Assembly: GCF_000312505.2 (NCBI RefSeq)
Contig: NZ_HG326227.1
Coordinates: 124,001 to 188,000 of the forward strand
Direction of reading: 5' to 3'
From: Fenollaria massiliensis
GTDB lineage: Bacteria > Bacillota > Clostridia > Tissierellales > Peptoniphilaceae
Length of the DNA stretch: 64,000 nt
In this document: in pieces, positions 25,820 through 34,735 of the stretch
Layout of the letters: each line of letters starts with the position of its first letter
Numbering within the stretch: the stretch's first letter is position 1
The notes under the pieces: generated by a model
Seen by the model: only the letters and a program-made list of their open reading frames with translations
Told to the model about the DNA's origin: nothing
The model's database searches: none
Made by a program: the position numbers and the translations under genes

Positions 25820-26902
25820 ATGGATAATAGAGATGTACTTTTGTATTTAAATAGCATTTATGCGGAAAGAGCTGTTGTATTTAGCTTATTTGATTTAAAC
25901 ATAGAGCTAAATGATATTATGAATATGGATAGAGCTTCATTAAAAAAGCTAAATATATTTTCGGATAATATTATAAATAAAATTCTTAATGATGATAAAG
26001 AAGCTATAGTATATAGAATCAAGGAAAAACTTGATAAGATTGACGCTGATTTTATGACTTTTCTAGACAAGGACTTTCCAAGCAGATTACTTTTTATAGA
26101 TGATCCACCATATTTATTGTTTTACAAAGGAAAGATTATCGATGACGACTCAAACTCAGTAGCCATAGTTGGTGCGAGAAAGTCAACAAGCTATGGCCAG
26201 CTCGCTTGTAAAGAGATTGCTCGTGATTTATCTATGAAAAAGATTTGTATAATATCAGGTCTTGCGCTTGGCATTGATTCAATCGCTCATCAAACAGCAC
26301 TTGAGAATGCTAACAGAACCATAGCCGTCATTGGCAACGGCATTGACCAGATATATCCAAGGAGAAATGAAAGACTTTATTCTGAAATTGCTGACCACGG
26401 ATCAGTCATCTCAGAGTTTCCTCTTGGTGAGCAGCCGCTTAAATTTAATTTTCCAGTTAGAAATAGAATTATAAGCGCCCTATCAAGATTAGTTATAGTT
26501 GTCGAAGCGCAAAAAAGAAGCGGCTCACTAATTACAGCGAGACTTGCTCTTGAACAAGGAAGAGATGTTTATGCTGTGCCAGGAAACATTTTCTCGGCTA
26601 ATAGTGAGGGCTGCAACATGCTTATTAGGGATGGCGCTGGCATATACACAAATGCAGATGACCTAATTGAAACTAGTGGTCTTGTGGACAATTCCATTAG
26701 CATGAACAAAGAAAATTTAGATTTAAGTGAAGATGAAAGAAAAGTTTATGATATAATAAAGAATGGCGATGTAAATTATGAGATAATACTCGCAAAAGCA
26801 GGACTTGATAGCGCATCCTTATCGGCTCTACTAACTATACTTGAGCTAAAGGGCGTAATAACAAGTCAAGGACAAAGAACATACTATGCGAACAGAAGGT
26901 GA
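25820..26902 (+). CDS. dprA: DNA processing protein DprA
   Basis: DprA loads RecA on incoming single-stranded DNA during transformation. The Rossmann domain has VAIVGARKSTSYGQLA, SGLALGIDSIAHQTAL, GNGIDQIYPRRN, FPLGEQPLKFNFPVRNRII and QKRSGSLITARLALEQGRDVYAVPGN. A small winged helix ends the 360-aa protein. It lies between comM and topA, the common Firmicutes order. Whether this organism is naturally competent cannot be told from here. Confidence 0.93.
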   Translation: MDNRDVLLYLNSIYAERAVVFSLFDLNIELNDIMNMDRASLKKLNIFSDNIINKILNDDKEAIVYRIKEKLDKIDADFMTFLDKDFPSRLLFIDDPPYLLFYKGKIIDDDSNSVAIVGARKSTSYGQLACKEIARDLSMKKICIISGLALGIDSIAHQTALENANRTIAVIGNGIDQIYPRRNERLYSEIADHGSVISEFPLGEQPLKFNFPVRNRIISALSRLVIVVEAQKRSGSLITARLALEQGRDVYAVPGNIFSANSEGCNMLIRDGAGIYTNADDLIETSGLVDNSISMNKENLDLSEDERKVYDIIKNGDVNYEIILAKAGLDSASLSALLTILELKGVITSQGQRTYYANRR

Positions 26903-26908
26903 TGAAAG

Positions 26909-28984
26909 ATGGATTTAATTATAGTTGAGTCCCCAACGAAGGCAAAGACCATATCTAAGTTTTTGCCAAAAACTTATAAGATTATAGCTTCGAAGGGACA
27001 TTTAAGAGACCTACCTAAAAGTAGGTTTGCGATTGATGTAGAAAATAATTTTGAACCAGAATATATTAATATAAGAGGAAAAGGACCTGTTATTAATGAG
27101 CTTAAAGATCTAGCTAAAAAAGCTGATAGAGTTTATCTTGCAACCGACCCCGATAGAGAGGGAGAGGCAATTAGCTATCACTTAGCCTACATATTGGGTA
27201 TAGATCTTAAAGATCTTGATAGAATTGAGTTTCACGAAATAACAAAAAATGCTGTAACTAAGGCTATAGCTGAGCCTAGAAGCATTGACATGGACTTAGT
27301 TGATGCTCAGCAAGCAAGAAGAGTTTTAGATAGAATTGTTGGTTATAAGATAAGTCCTATCCTTTGGAAGAAGATAAGATCTGGCTTATCAGCAGGTAGA
27401 GTGCAATCGAGTGCGCTTAAACTTATTGTCGACAGAAAAAGAGAGATAGATGCCTTTGTTCCTGAAGAATACTGGAACTTAAAAGCTTTATATAAGCATG
27501 GCGCTGAAGAGTACGAAGCAAAGTTTGTCGGTACAATGGATGGCAAGGGCAAAGTTAATAAACTTGATGTTCATAACGTAAAAGAAAAGAATGCCATAGT
27601 TAAAGAGATAAAGGCTTCTGAACACATTTGTGAAAGCGTTAAAAAATCTCTTTCATCAAGAATGCCAAGTCCGCCATATACAACAAGTACGCTTCAACAA
27701 GATGCATCGAGGATATTAAATTTTTCTTCTTCAAAAACAATGAAGGTCGCTCAAAGCCTTTATGAAGGTATAAACATAGGTAAGGGCTCACAAACTGGTC
27801 TTATCACATACATGAGAACAGACTCAACAAGGCTTTCTGACGAGGCATGCGGTGCTGCTCAAAGCTATATAATTAATAAATTTGGCAAAGAATATCACAA
27901 GAAGAATAATTATGCACATAAGCAGTCAAAAAACACACAAGACGCGCATGAAGCGATTAGACCTGTTAATATAAATATAAATCCAAGCGAAATTTCAAAA
28001 TATTTATCACAAGATGAATTAAAACTTTATAGATTAATATGGCAAAGATTTTTAATGACGCAAATGGCGAGCGCAAAATTTGATACCTTGACAATAGATT
28101 TTGCTTCAGGCAAATATATTTTTAGAGCGAACTACAAGAGCTTAAAATTTGATGGTTTCTTAAAGGTTTCTTCGTATGAAAAATTTGACGAGAAAAAAGA
28201 TGTCAAGCTTAAAGCAAATGATAAAGTTGATTTAGAAAAAATTGAAGGCGAGAAAAAATTTACTCAGCCTAAGAGTTATTATACAGAAGCAACTTTGATT
28301 AAAGCACTTGAAGAGCTTGGTATAGGTAGACCAAGTACTTACTCACCAACTATATCTACGCTAATCAATCGTAATTATATCGAGATAGAGAAGAAAATGT
28401 TTATACCGACTGAACTAGGTATATCAGTAACAAAACTTTTGGAAGATAACTTCAAGTCTATAGTCGATGCAAAATTTACTGCTTATCTTGAGAGCAAACT
28501 TGATGATATATCAGTTGGCAAGCTTGAGTGGAAGGACGTTATAGCTAGTTTTTATAAAGATTTTATCAAAGATGTAGAAAAAGCTGAAAAAGAAGCTAAA
28601 GATTATGAACTTAAAGACGAAGTGAGTGACGTTAAGTGTAAATTATGCGGAAGACCTATGCTTATAAAGAGATCAAGATATGGCAAGTTCCTTGGCTGCT
28701 CAGGTTTTCCTGAGTGCAAATACACAGAAGCAATCGTTGAAAAGACTGGAGCTGTGTGCCCTAAGTGCGGCCACGACATTATAAAGAAAAAATCAAAGAC
28801 AGGCAGAATTTTTTATGGCTGCTCAAACTATCCAAATTGTGATTTTGCTACTTTTGATGAAGTTTATTCAAAACCATGTCCTAAGTGTGGAAAGTATAGA
28901 ACAATAAAAAGAAAAAGCAAAGAAAACGTTATTACGTGCCCAAATTGTGGCTTCGAAGAAGTGATTGAGAAGAAAAAAAGCTAA
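26909..28984 (+). CDS. topA: DNA topoisomerase I
   Basis: A type IA topoisomerase that relaxes negative supercoils. The Toprim domain starts IIVESPTKAKTISKFL with the DxDREGEA motif (TDPDREGEAISYHL). The active-site region is GLITYMRTDSTRLS with the nucleophilic Tyr. The C-terminus has three Cys4 zinc ribbons (CKLCGRP, CPKCGHD and CPKCGKY starts). The length of 691 aa is normal. It is 6 nt downstream of dprA and ends its operon. Confidence 0.96.
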   Translation: MDLIIVESPTKAKTISKFLPKTYKIIASKGHLRDLPKSRFAIDVENNFEPEYINIRGKGPVINELKDLAKKADRVYLATDPDREGEAISYHLAYILGIDLKDLDRIEFHEITKNAVTKAIAEPRSIDMDLVDAQQARRVLDRIVGYKISPILWKKIRSGLSAGRVQSSALKLIVDRKREIDAFVPEEYWNLKALYKHGAEEYEAKFVGTMDGKGKVNKLDVHNVKEKNAIVKEIKASEHICESVKKSLSSRMPSPPYTTSTLQQDASRILNFSSSKTMKVAQSLYEGINIGKGSQTGLITYMRTDSTRLSDEACGAAQSYIINKFGKEYHKKNNYAHKQSKNTQDAHEAIRPVNININPSEISKYLSQDELKLYRLIWQRFLMTQMASAKFDTLTIDFASGKYIFRANYKSLKFDGFLKVSSYEKFDEKKDVKLKANDKVDLEKIEGEKKFTQPKSYYTEATLIKALEELGIGRPSTYSPTISTLINRNYIEIEKKMFIPTELGISVTKLLEDNFKSIVDAKFTAYLESKLDDISVGKLEWKDVIASFYKDFIKDVEKAEKEAKDYELKDEVSDVKCKLCGRPMLIKRSRYGKFLGCSGFPECKYTEAIVEKTGAVCPKCGHDIIKKKSKTGRIFYGCSNYPNCDFATFDEVYSKPCPKCGKYRTIKRKSKENVITCPNCGFEEVIEKKKS

Positions 28985-29009
28985 AATATAAAAAATATTG
29001 AAAAAAAGC

Positions 29010-29037
29010 TTGACATTTTCATCATTTCTGATATAAT
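29010..29037 (+). promoter_or_regulatory. Sigma-A promoter of rplU-prp-rpmA
   Basis: TTGACA at 29010-29015 and TATAAT at 29032-29037 are separated by 16 nt. Confidence 0.8.
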
Positions 29038-29043
29038 AGTTAG

Positions 29044-29100
29044 GTAAACCGCACAGAATTGGTTTTAAGTTAATCACCAATAATGGCGAGACTAAATTAG
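29044..29100 (+). ncRNA. Probable ribosomal protein L21 leader
   Basis: A leader of about 60 nt between the promoter and the rplU ribosome site contains AAACCGCAC, closed by GGTTT (arms 29046-29050 and 29061-29065), and a second CACC/GGCG element. The placement and the ACCGCAC motif resemble the L21 autoregulatory leader of Firmicutes. A covariance-model search would be needed to confirm it. Confidence 0.5.
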
Positions 29101-29114
29101 AGGAGGTATTAGAC

Positions 29115-29426
29115 TTGTACGCAATAGTAGAAACAGGTGGAAAGCAATACATGGTTAAAGAAAACGATGTAATCCACGTAGAAAAGTTAGAAGCTAACGA
29201 AGGCGACGAAATTAGCTTAGAAAATGTACTTTTCGTCTCTAATGATGGGGATAACAAAGTAGGTAAACCTTACGTTGAAGGTGCTAAGGTTACTTGCAAA
29301 GTTTTGAAACAAGGTAAATCTAAAAAGATTATCGTTTTCAAATATAAACCTAAAAAGAACGAAAGAAAGAAAAAAGGTCACAGACAACCATTTACAAGAC
29401 TAGAAGTAACTAAGATCGAAGCTTAG
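29115..29426 (+). CDS. rplU: 50S ribosomal protein L21
   Basis: The start (M)[19 protein letters not shown] is the L21 signature, and the end has [19 protein letters not shown], the conserved basic tail. It starts with TTG, 8 nt after AGGAGG. First gene of the rplU-prp-rpmA operon. Confidence 0.96.
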   Translation: MYAIVETGGKQYMVKENDVIHVEKLEANEGDEISLENVLFVSNDGDNKVGKPYVEGAKVTCKVLKQGKSKKIIVFKYKPKKNERKKKGHRQPFTRLEVTKIEA

Positions 29427-29428
29427 TT

Positions 29429-29791
29429 ATGACTACAGTAACTTTTTTCGAAAAGGATGGCAAGATATTAGAATTTGAATTTGATGGACATGCAAATTAC
29501 GCACATGAAGATGGCATAGTTTGTGCGAGTCTTTCAGCACTTTCAATATCGACAGTCAATTCTTTAGAAGAAATAGCAGGATTAAATGAAAACGAAGAAT
29601 ATTTCGTGGAAATTTATGAAGATGAAGATAAAGACGAGGTTAAATTAAATTTTAAGTATAAGACAGATGATCCTGACAAGGACTACATAAGTCAGATACT
29701 ACTTAGGTCTTTATTACTAAGCGTTAAAAATATATATAAGGAATACTCCGATAGAGTAGCTTTATATGTGAAGGAGGTAAAGAAATGTTAA
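29429..29791 (+). CDS. prp: Ribosomal-processing cysteine protease Prp
   Basis: Prp removes the N-terminal leader of L27 in Firmicutes and relatives. The active residues are His21 in [11 protein letters not shown] and Cys32 in [10 protein letters not shown]. The 120-aa length is normal. It lies 2 nt after rplU and overlaps the start of its substrate gene rpmA by 7 nt. The leader it should cut is visible in that gene. Confidence 0.93.
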   Translation: MTTVTFFEKDGKILEFEFDGHANYAHEDGIVCASLSALSISTVNSLEEIAGLNENEEYFVEIYEDEDKDEVKLNFKYKTDDPDKDYISQILLRSLLLSVKNIYKEYSDRVALYVKEVKKC

Positions 29792-30075
29792 AAATTAATT
29801 TACAATTATTCTCCTCTAAAAAGGGACTTGGTTCTTCAAAAAACGGTAGAGATAGTAAGCCAAAAATGCTTGGAACAAAGCGTGGAGACGGCCAATTCGT
29901 TCTATCAGGTAACATTCTAGTAAGACAAAGAGGAACAAAGATTCATCCCGGTAATAATGTCGGTAGAGGAAAAGACGATACACTTTTTGCTATGATTGAT
30001 GGCGTTGTTAAATTCGAAAGAAAAGACAAGAAAAGAAAACAAGTAAGTGTATATCCAAAAGAAGTTTTAGCATAG
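29785..30075 (+). CDS. rpmA: 50S ribosomal protein L27 with cleavable leader
   Basis: L27 reaches into the peptidyl-transferase centre. The first nine residues MLKINLQLF are the Firmicutes leader, cut by Prp after Phe9, so that the mature protein starts at [14 protein letters not shown]. The rest ([42 protein letters not shown]) is standard. GGAGG in the end of prp is the ribosome site. Confidence 0.96.
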   Translation: MLKINLQLFSSKKGLGSSKNGRDSKPKMLGTKRGDGQFVLSGNILVRQRGTKIHPGNNVGRGKDDTLFAMIDGVVKFERKDKKRKQVSVYPKEVLA

Positions 30076-30079
30076 TTTG

Positions 30080-30107
30080 AAGGAACCGGTACACGGTTCC
30101 TTTTTTT
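30080..30107 (+). terminator. Rho-independent terminator after rpmA
   Basis: A 9-bp stem (AAGGAACCG at 30080-30088, CGGTTCCTT at 30094-30102) runs into a T-tract, just before the obgE ribosome site GGTGGTGAT. Confidence 0.85.
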
Positions 30108-30121
30108 AAGGTGGTGATAAT

Positions 30122-31390
30122 GTGTTAGACATGGTAGTTTTAGAACTAAAAGCTGGCAAGGGCGGCGACGGCATGGTTGGCTGGAGAAGAGAAAAGTTTG
30201 AACCTGCTGGAGGGCCCTACGGTGGCGATGGAGGCAAAGGAGCATCCATAATTTTAAAAGCTGACTCAAATATGAGAACGCTTATAGATTTTAAACATAA
30301 AAGAATATTTAAGGCTGATAATGGCGAAAACGGCAAGAATAAATTGCAATATGGTAAAGATGGCGAGGACATGATACTTAAGGTTCCTGTTGGAACACTT
30401 GTTAAGGAGTTTAATTCAAAGGGACTTATTATGGACTTAAAAAATGATGGCGACGAAGTCATCATAGCTAAAGGCGGCAGAGGCGGCAGAGGCAATGCGA
30501 AATTCAAAAACTCTGTAAGGCAGGCACCAACATTTGCAGAGCCAGGTAAAAAAGGTGAAGAGATAAAAGTAATACTTGAGTTAAAGCTTATAGCTGACGT
30601 TGGCTTCATAGGCTACCCAAACGTAGGCAAATCATCACTTTTATCGGTGATTTCAAGAGCAAAACCAAAGATTGCTAACTATCACTTTACAACACTTGAG
30701 CCAAACCTTGGTGTAGTTACAACAAAGGATAACAACAGCTTTGTTGCAGCCGACATCCCAGGACTTATTGAGGGCGCACACGAAGGACTTGGACTTGGCC
30801 ATAGCTTTTTAAAGCATATAGAAAGGACTAACGTACTTGCTCACGTCGTTGATGCATCAAGATCTGAAAGAGAAAATCCGATTGAAGATTTTAAAAAGAT
30901 AAATGAAGAATTATTTTCATATAATGAAAAATTAAAAAATAAAAAGCAATTAGTCGTATTAAATAAGGCTGATTTAGTTTATGAAAAAGAAGAGCTAGAA
31001 AAGCTTCAAAATGAGTTTAAAGAGATGGGCTACGATAGCGTTATTACAAGCAGCGCAACACTTGAAGGCGTTGAGATGCTTAAGTATAAGCTATATGACA
31101 TCATTAAAGACATGCCAAGAAATGCTAACGAAACATTTGACGATACTGTATACATTAAAGAAGATACAGACATTCCAGTTCATGTATATAAATCAAATGG
31201 CATTTATTTCGTTGAAGGAACTAAGGTAGAAAACGTTTTAGCCGGCGTTTATGCAGATAATATAGATTCGCTAAGATATTTCCAAAGATTCCTTGAAAAA
31301 GAAGGCATCATGGATGAACTTAGAGAGCTTGGACTAGAAGACTCAGATACAGTCGATGTATGCGGCTTTGAGTTTGATTATTATAGTTAG
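30122..31390 (+). CDS. obgE: GTPase Obg/CgtA
   Basis: Obg is an essential GTPase of 50S assembly and stress control. The glycine-rich Obg fold opens LKAGKGGDGMVGWRREKFEPAGGPYGGDGG. The G domain has G1 GYPNVGKSS, G3 DIPGLIEGAHEGLGLG and G4 LNKADLV. The C-terminal OCT domain (about 340-422) completes the Firmicutes-type architecture. It starts with GTG. The gene begins a run obgE-yhbY-nadD-yqeK-rsfS typical of Clostridia. Confidence 0.96.
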   Translation: MLDMVVLELKAGKGGDGMVGWRREKFEPAGGPYGGDGGKGASIILKADSNMRTLIDFKHKRIFKADNGENGKNKLQYGKDGEDMILKVPVGTLVKEFNSKGLIMDLKNDGDEVIIAKGGRGGRGNAKFKNSVRQAPTFAEPGKKGEEIKVILELKLIADVGFIGYPNVGKSSLLSVISRAKPKIANYHFTTLEPNLGVVTTKDNNSFVAADIPGLIEGAHEGLGLGHSFLKHIERTNVLAHVVDASRSERENPIEDFKKINEELFSYNEKLKNKKQLVVLNKADLVYEKEELEKLQNEFKEMGYDSVITSSATLEGVEMLKYKLYDIIKDMPRNANETFDDTVYIKEDTDIPVHVYKSNGIYFVEGTKVENVLAGVYADNIDSLRYFQRFLEKEGIMDELRELGLEDSDTVDVCGFEFDYYS

Positions 31391-31398
31391 GTGATATT

Positions 31399-31692
31399 AT
31401 GACAGGAAAAGAAAGAGCAAAATTAAAATCAATCGCACAAAATTTAAAAGCAACATTTCAAATAGGTAAGGATGGTATTTCGGCTGAATTTATCAATCAA
31501 ATCGATGATTATTTAGAAAAGAATGAAATTGTTAAAATTAGAGTTTTAAATAATTCATCAGAAGATGTTAAAGAAGCACAAGCCTTTCTTATGGAAGAAT
31601 TAAACTGTGAATTCGTTCAACAAATTGGCTCAATATTTGTAATTTATAGAGAGTCATTAAAAAGGACAAGACTTTTGCAAGATGAAAAATAA
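31399..31692 (+). CDS. yhbY: YhbY/CRS1-type RNA-binding protein
   Basis: A 97-aa CRM-domain protein (KSIAQNLKATFQIGKDGIS then IDDYLEKNEIVKIRVL and a GxxF-type QIGSIFVIYR) associated with 50S assembly. It overlaps nadD by 11 nt. The family is clear; the exact role is less so. Confidence 0.92.
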   Translation: MTGKERAKLKSIAQNLKATFQIGKDGISAEFINQIDDYLEKNEIVKIRVLNNSSEDVKEAQAFLMEELNCEFVQQIGSIFVIYRESLKRTRLLQDEK

Positions 31693-32272
31693 GATACTTA
31701 TTTTTGGCGGCACGTTTAATCCCATTCACAATGGACATTTAATCTTGGCTGAAAACTCAATCAATGAAGAAGGCTTTGACAAAGTAGTCTTTATCCCAAC
31801 TATGAATCCATATTATAAGGATACACTTGATTTTGATACAAGACTTAAAATGTTAAAGATGGCGATAAAGGATAATGATAAATTTGCCTACTCAAGCATA
31901 GAGAAAAAATATAATTTAGAGGGCAAACTTTATTTAATACTTGAAAAAATTTCAAAGCTTAGTGATGATGACGTCACTATACTTATAGGCTCAGACAGTC
32001 TTATGAATCTTGATTGGTGGTACAAAATAGATGAAATACTTAAAAAATATAAAATCCTGGTACTAAGAAGAGATGACGAAGACGAGGCCATTGAGATGAA
32101 GATTAATGAGTATAAAGAAAAGTATGGAGCCGATATAAAAGTATTAAATAACAAAAGAGTAGAGATATCATCAAGCATGATACGCGAGATGATTAAAGAA
32201 GGAAAGTCAATTAAATATCTTGTCACTGATGAGGTAGAAAAGTTTATAAAGGATGAGAACTTATATGTATGA
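31682..32272 (+). CDS. nadD: Nicotinate-mononucleotide adenylyltransferase NadD
   Basis: NadD makes deamido-NAD from nicotinate mononucleotide and ATP. The motif GGTFNPIHNGHL (residues 8-19) is the nucleotidyltransferase signature, and SSSMIREMI near residue 163 is the ISSTxIR motif. The length of 196 aa is normal. It is coupled to yhbY upstream and yqeK downstream by overlaps. Confidence 0.94.
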   Translation: MKNKILIFGGTFNPIHNGHLILAENSINEEGFDKVVFIPTMNPYYKDTLDFDTRLKMLKMAIKDNDKFAYSSIEKKYNLEGKLYLILEKISKLSDDDVTILIGSDSLMNLDWWYKIDEILKKYKILVLRRDDEDEAIEMKINEYKEKYGADIKVLNNKRVEISSSMIREMIKEGKSIKYLVTDEVEKFIKDENLYV

Positions 32273-32840
32273 TATTGAAAAGTTTAAAGAAAAACTTAGA
32301 AGTGAAGTAAAAGAGTCAAGGTATGAGCATTCTTTGTCAGTTATGAATTTTTCAGTAGAACTTGCAAAATATTACGGCGTAGATGAAGAAAAAGCAAGGG
32401 TCGCAGGACTTTTACACGACTGTGCAAAATATAAAGATACTGATAAGATATTGCAAAAGGCAAAAGAATTTGATATAATAATTAGTGGTGATTTAAGTCA
32501 CACAATAAAAGTACTTCATGCTTTACTTGGATACTATATAGCAAGAGATGAGTACGGAATAAAAGATGAGGAAATACTTTTAGCAATAAAAAATCACGCT
32601 CTTGGAAGAGAAAATATGAGCGACTTAGAAAAAATTGTGTTTTACGCAGATTTTGCAGAACCTTTAAGGACTTATGCTATGGCTGAAAAGCTTAGAGAGT
32701 TTAAATATGAAGGTCTATCAAAAGCGGCGTATGAAGCAGTGAACTATAACCTATGCTATTTATTAGAAGAGGGTTTATATGTTCATCCACAATCATTAAA
32801 AACGAGGAATTCTTTATTATTGGAATTGAAAGGAGAATAA
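32265..32840 (+). CDS. yqeK: HD-domain Ap4A hydrolase YqeK
   Basis: YqeK is an HD-domain phosphohydrolase that splits diadenosine tetraphosphate in Firmicutes. Metal ligands are visible as EHSLSV, LLHDCAKY (HD), SHTIKVLHALLG, IKNHALG and VFYADFAEP. I favour ATG 32265, 8 nt after AAGGATGAG; an in-frame ATG at 32253 is possible. It overlaps nadD by 8 nt. Confidence 0.9.
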   Translation: MYDIEKFKEKLRSEVKESRYEHSLSVMNFSVELAKYYGVDEEKARVAGLLHDCAKYKDTDKILQKAKEFDIIISGDLSHTIKVLHALLGYYIARDEYGIKDEEILLAIKNHALGRENMSDLEKIVFYADFAEPLRTYAMAEKLREFKYEGLSKAAYEAVNYNLCYLLEEGLYVHPQSLKTRNSLLLELKGE

Positions 32841-32843
32841 TTT

Positions 32844-33185
32844 TTGGAAATTAAAGAGAAATTAGAAATAATTCAAAATGCAATTGAAGCTAAGAAGGGC
32901 TTTGATATTGATACTATATTTATAGGAGAAAAAAGCTCTATTGCTGATTATTTTGTAATCTGTTCAGCCAATAATAAATCACAAGCTGAGTCAATCATGG
33001 ACGAGGTAGACGAAAAACTTGCTGTGCAAGGAATTTTGCCAAGACGCGTTGAAGGAAAGGCAACAAGCAATTGGATAATTATGGATTATGAAGACATAAT
33101 CGTTCACATATTTTTAAGTGATGACAGAGAGTACTATAATCTTGAAAGATTATGGAAAAATTTAGAAATAGAAAGTGAGGAATAA
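32844..33185 (+). CDS. rsfS: Ribosomal silencing factor RsfS
   Basis: RsfS binds L14 and blocks subunit joining in starvation. The DUF143 core reads DIDTIFIGEKSSIADYFVICSANNKSQAESIMDEV and WIIMDYEDIIVHIF. The 113-aa length is normal. It starts with TTG, with GGAGAA upstream. Last gene of the obgE run; ridA follows after 2 nt. Confidence 0.94.
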   Translation: MEIKEKLEIIQNAIEAKKGFDIDTIFIGEKSSIADYFVICSANNKSQAESIMDEVDEKLAVQGILPRRVEGKATSNWIIMDYEDIIVHIFLSDDREYYNLERLWKNLEIESEE

Positions 33186-33187
33186 CC

Positions 33188-33568
33188 ATGAGTCTAAAAA
33201 CTGTAGACACTAAAAAAGCACCAGGTGCTGTAGGACCATATTCTCAAGCGATTGCTTTTGAAAGATTTTGTTTCACATCAGGACAATTACCAATAAATCC
33301 TGAAACAGGAGAATTAATCTCAGATGATATTGAAAAAGCTACTGAACAATCAATTAAAAATGTTGAAGCAATTCTAAACGAAGCTGGCTTTACATTAGAA
33401 GATGTAGTTAAGACAACTATTTTTGTAAAAGATATGAAAGATTTTTCAAAAGTTAATGGCGTTTACGAAAAATACTTCTCAAGTCATAAACCTGCAAGAT
33501 CTTGCGTAGAGGTATCAACTCTACCTAAGAATGGGCTTATCGAAATAGAAGCAATTGCATACAAATAG
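33188..33568 (+). CDS. ridA: RidA-family enamine/imine deaminase
   Basis: RidA hydrolyses reactive enamines and imines released by PLP enzymes such as threonine dehydratase. The family signature is at the end: RSCVEVSTLPKNGLIEIEAIA, with the substrate-binding Arg; APGAVGPYSQAI and TSGQLPINPETG are at the N-terminus. It is 9 nt upstream of a threonine dehydrogenase gene, which suggests a shared role in threonine breakdown (inference). Confidence 0.92.
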   Translation: MSLKTVDTKKAPGAVGPYSQAIAFERFCFTSGQLPINPETGELISDDIEKATEQSIKNVEAILNEAGFTLEDVVKTTIFVKDMKDFSKVNGVYEKYFSSHKPARSCVEVSTLPKNGLIEIEAIAYK

Positions 33569-33577
33569 GAGGAAGAA

Positions 33578-34531
33578 ATGAGAAAAGTATTAGTTACTGG
33601 AGCTTTAGGACAAATCGGTTCTGAACTTGTAAAGAGATTTAGAAAAGAATATGGCGACCACAATGTTATTGTATCAGATGTTAGAGAATTACCTGAAAGA
33701 AAAGACATCATCGATGCAGGTCCATTCGAATTAATCGACGTTACTGATGGCAATAGAATTAAAGAAGTAGCCGATAAATATAAAGTAAACACTATAGTTC
33801 ACTTAGCAGCACTTCTTTCAGCAGTTGGTGAAAAAGTGCCACAAAAGTGCTGGCAAATAAATATGGGCGGTTTATTCAACGTTCTTGAAGTTGCTAGAGA
33901 AAATGAATGCCAAGTATTTACACCAAGTTCAATCGCTTGCTTTGGACCAGATACACCAAAGGATAAAACACCTCAAACAACATTACAAAGACCAACATCT
34001 ATGTACGGTGTAACTAAGGTAGCTGGAGAAAACCTTTGCGATTACTATCACTTAAGATTTGGTGTTGACACAAGAGGAGTTAGATTCCCTGGCATCATCT
34101 CATACGATACACTTCCAGGCGGAGGAACAACTGACTACGCTGTTGATATCTATTATGATGCAATTAAAAAAGGTTCATACGAATGCTTCATCAAAGAAGG
34201 TACATACATGGATATGATGTATATGCCAGACGCTTTGAACGCAGTAATTCAACTTATTGAAGCTGACGGATCAAAACTAATACACAGAAACGCATTTAAT
34301 ATCGCTGCAATGAGCTTTGAACCAGAAGAAATTAAAAAGTCAATACAAAAATTCATGCCAGAATTTACTATGACATACAATGTTGACCCAGTAAGACAAG
34401 CAATTGCAGATTCATGGCCAAACTCATTAGACGATAGCTGTGCAAGAGCAGAATGGGGCTGGAAGCCTGAGTATGACCTTGACACAATGAGTAAAGACAT
34501 GCTTGAAAAGCTAAAAGAAAAACTAAAATAA
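33578..34531 (+). CDS. tdh: L-threonine 3-dehydrogenase, SDR (epimerase) type
   Basis: An extended short-chain dehydrogenase oxidising L-threonine to 2-amino-3-ketobutyrate with NAD+. The N-terminal GALGQIGSEL is the nucleotide-binding loop and YGVTKVAGE (with TPSSIACFG before it) holds the catalytic Tyr-Lys and Ser. SYDTLPGGGTTDYAVDIYYDA is characteristic of the threonine-dehydrogenase subgroup rather than UDP-sugar epimerases. The length of 317 aa is normal. No Kbl (2-amino-3-ketobutyrate CoA ligase) lies next to it. Confidence 0.85.
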   Translation: MRKVLVTGALGQIGSELVKRFRKEYGDHNVIVSDVRELPERKDIIDAGPFELIDVTDGNRIKEVADKYKVNTIVHLAALLSAVGEKVPQKCWQINMGGLFNVLEVARENECQVFTPSSIACFGPDTPKDKTPQTTLQRPTSMYGVTKVAGENLCDYYHLRFGVDTRGVRFPGIISYDTLPGGGTTDYAVDIYYDAIKKGSYECFIKEGTYMDMMYMPDALNAVIQLIEADGSKLIHRNAFNIAAMSFEPEEIKKSIQKFMPEFTMTYNVDPVRQAIADSWPNSLDDSCARAEWGWKPEYDLDTMSKDMLEKLKEKLK

Positions 34532-34569
34532 TTAATTAAAAACAATTTAGTTAAAAAATTATGCAAAAC

Positions 34570-34596
34570 AGAGTGAGAAATCATTCTGTTTTTTTG
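34570..34596 (+). terminator. Rho-independent terminator after tdh
   Basis: An ACAGAGTG...CATTCTGT stem (8 bp with one G-T pair) is followed by seven T residues. Confidence 0.7.
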
Positions 34597-34604
34597 TATT
34601 AGAA

Positions 34605-34627
34605 AACCCCCAGTTAGACTGGGGGTT
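34605..34627 (+). repeat. IS200 left-end hairpin
   Basis: A perfect 10-bp stem with loop TAG. Its loop and C/G-rich outer part match the right-end hairpin. It is the likely TnpA recognition structure on single-stranded DNA. Confidence 0.75.
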
Positions 34628-34663
34628 CAGTTTAGCTTTAGCGGTGATAAACAAACAAAAAAA

Positions 34664-34727
34664 CCTCCCTATTTGATATAATATAATTGTAATCTGTCAA
34701 TTGCAATATAAAATCAAATAAGGGAGG
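34664..34727 (+). promoter_or_regulatory. Hairpin masking the tnpA ribosome site
   Basis: CCTCCCT-ATTTGAT (34664-34677) can pair with ATCAAAT-A-AGGGAGG (34713-34727), the last seven bases being the tnpA Shine-Dalgarno. An inner AATTG/CAATT pair extends the fold. In a transcript that includes the left arm, translation of transposase would be shut off, as described for IS200. Confidence 0.65.
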
Positions 34728-34735
34728 AATTAAAA

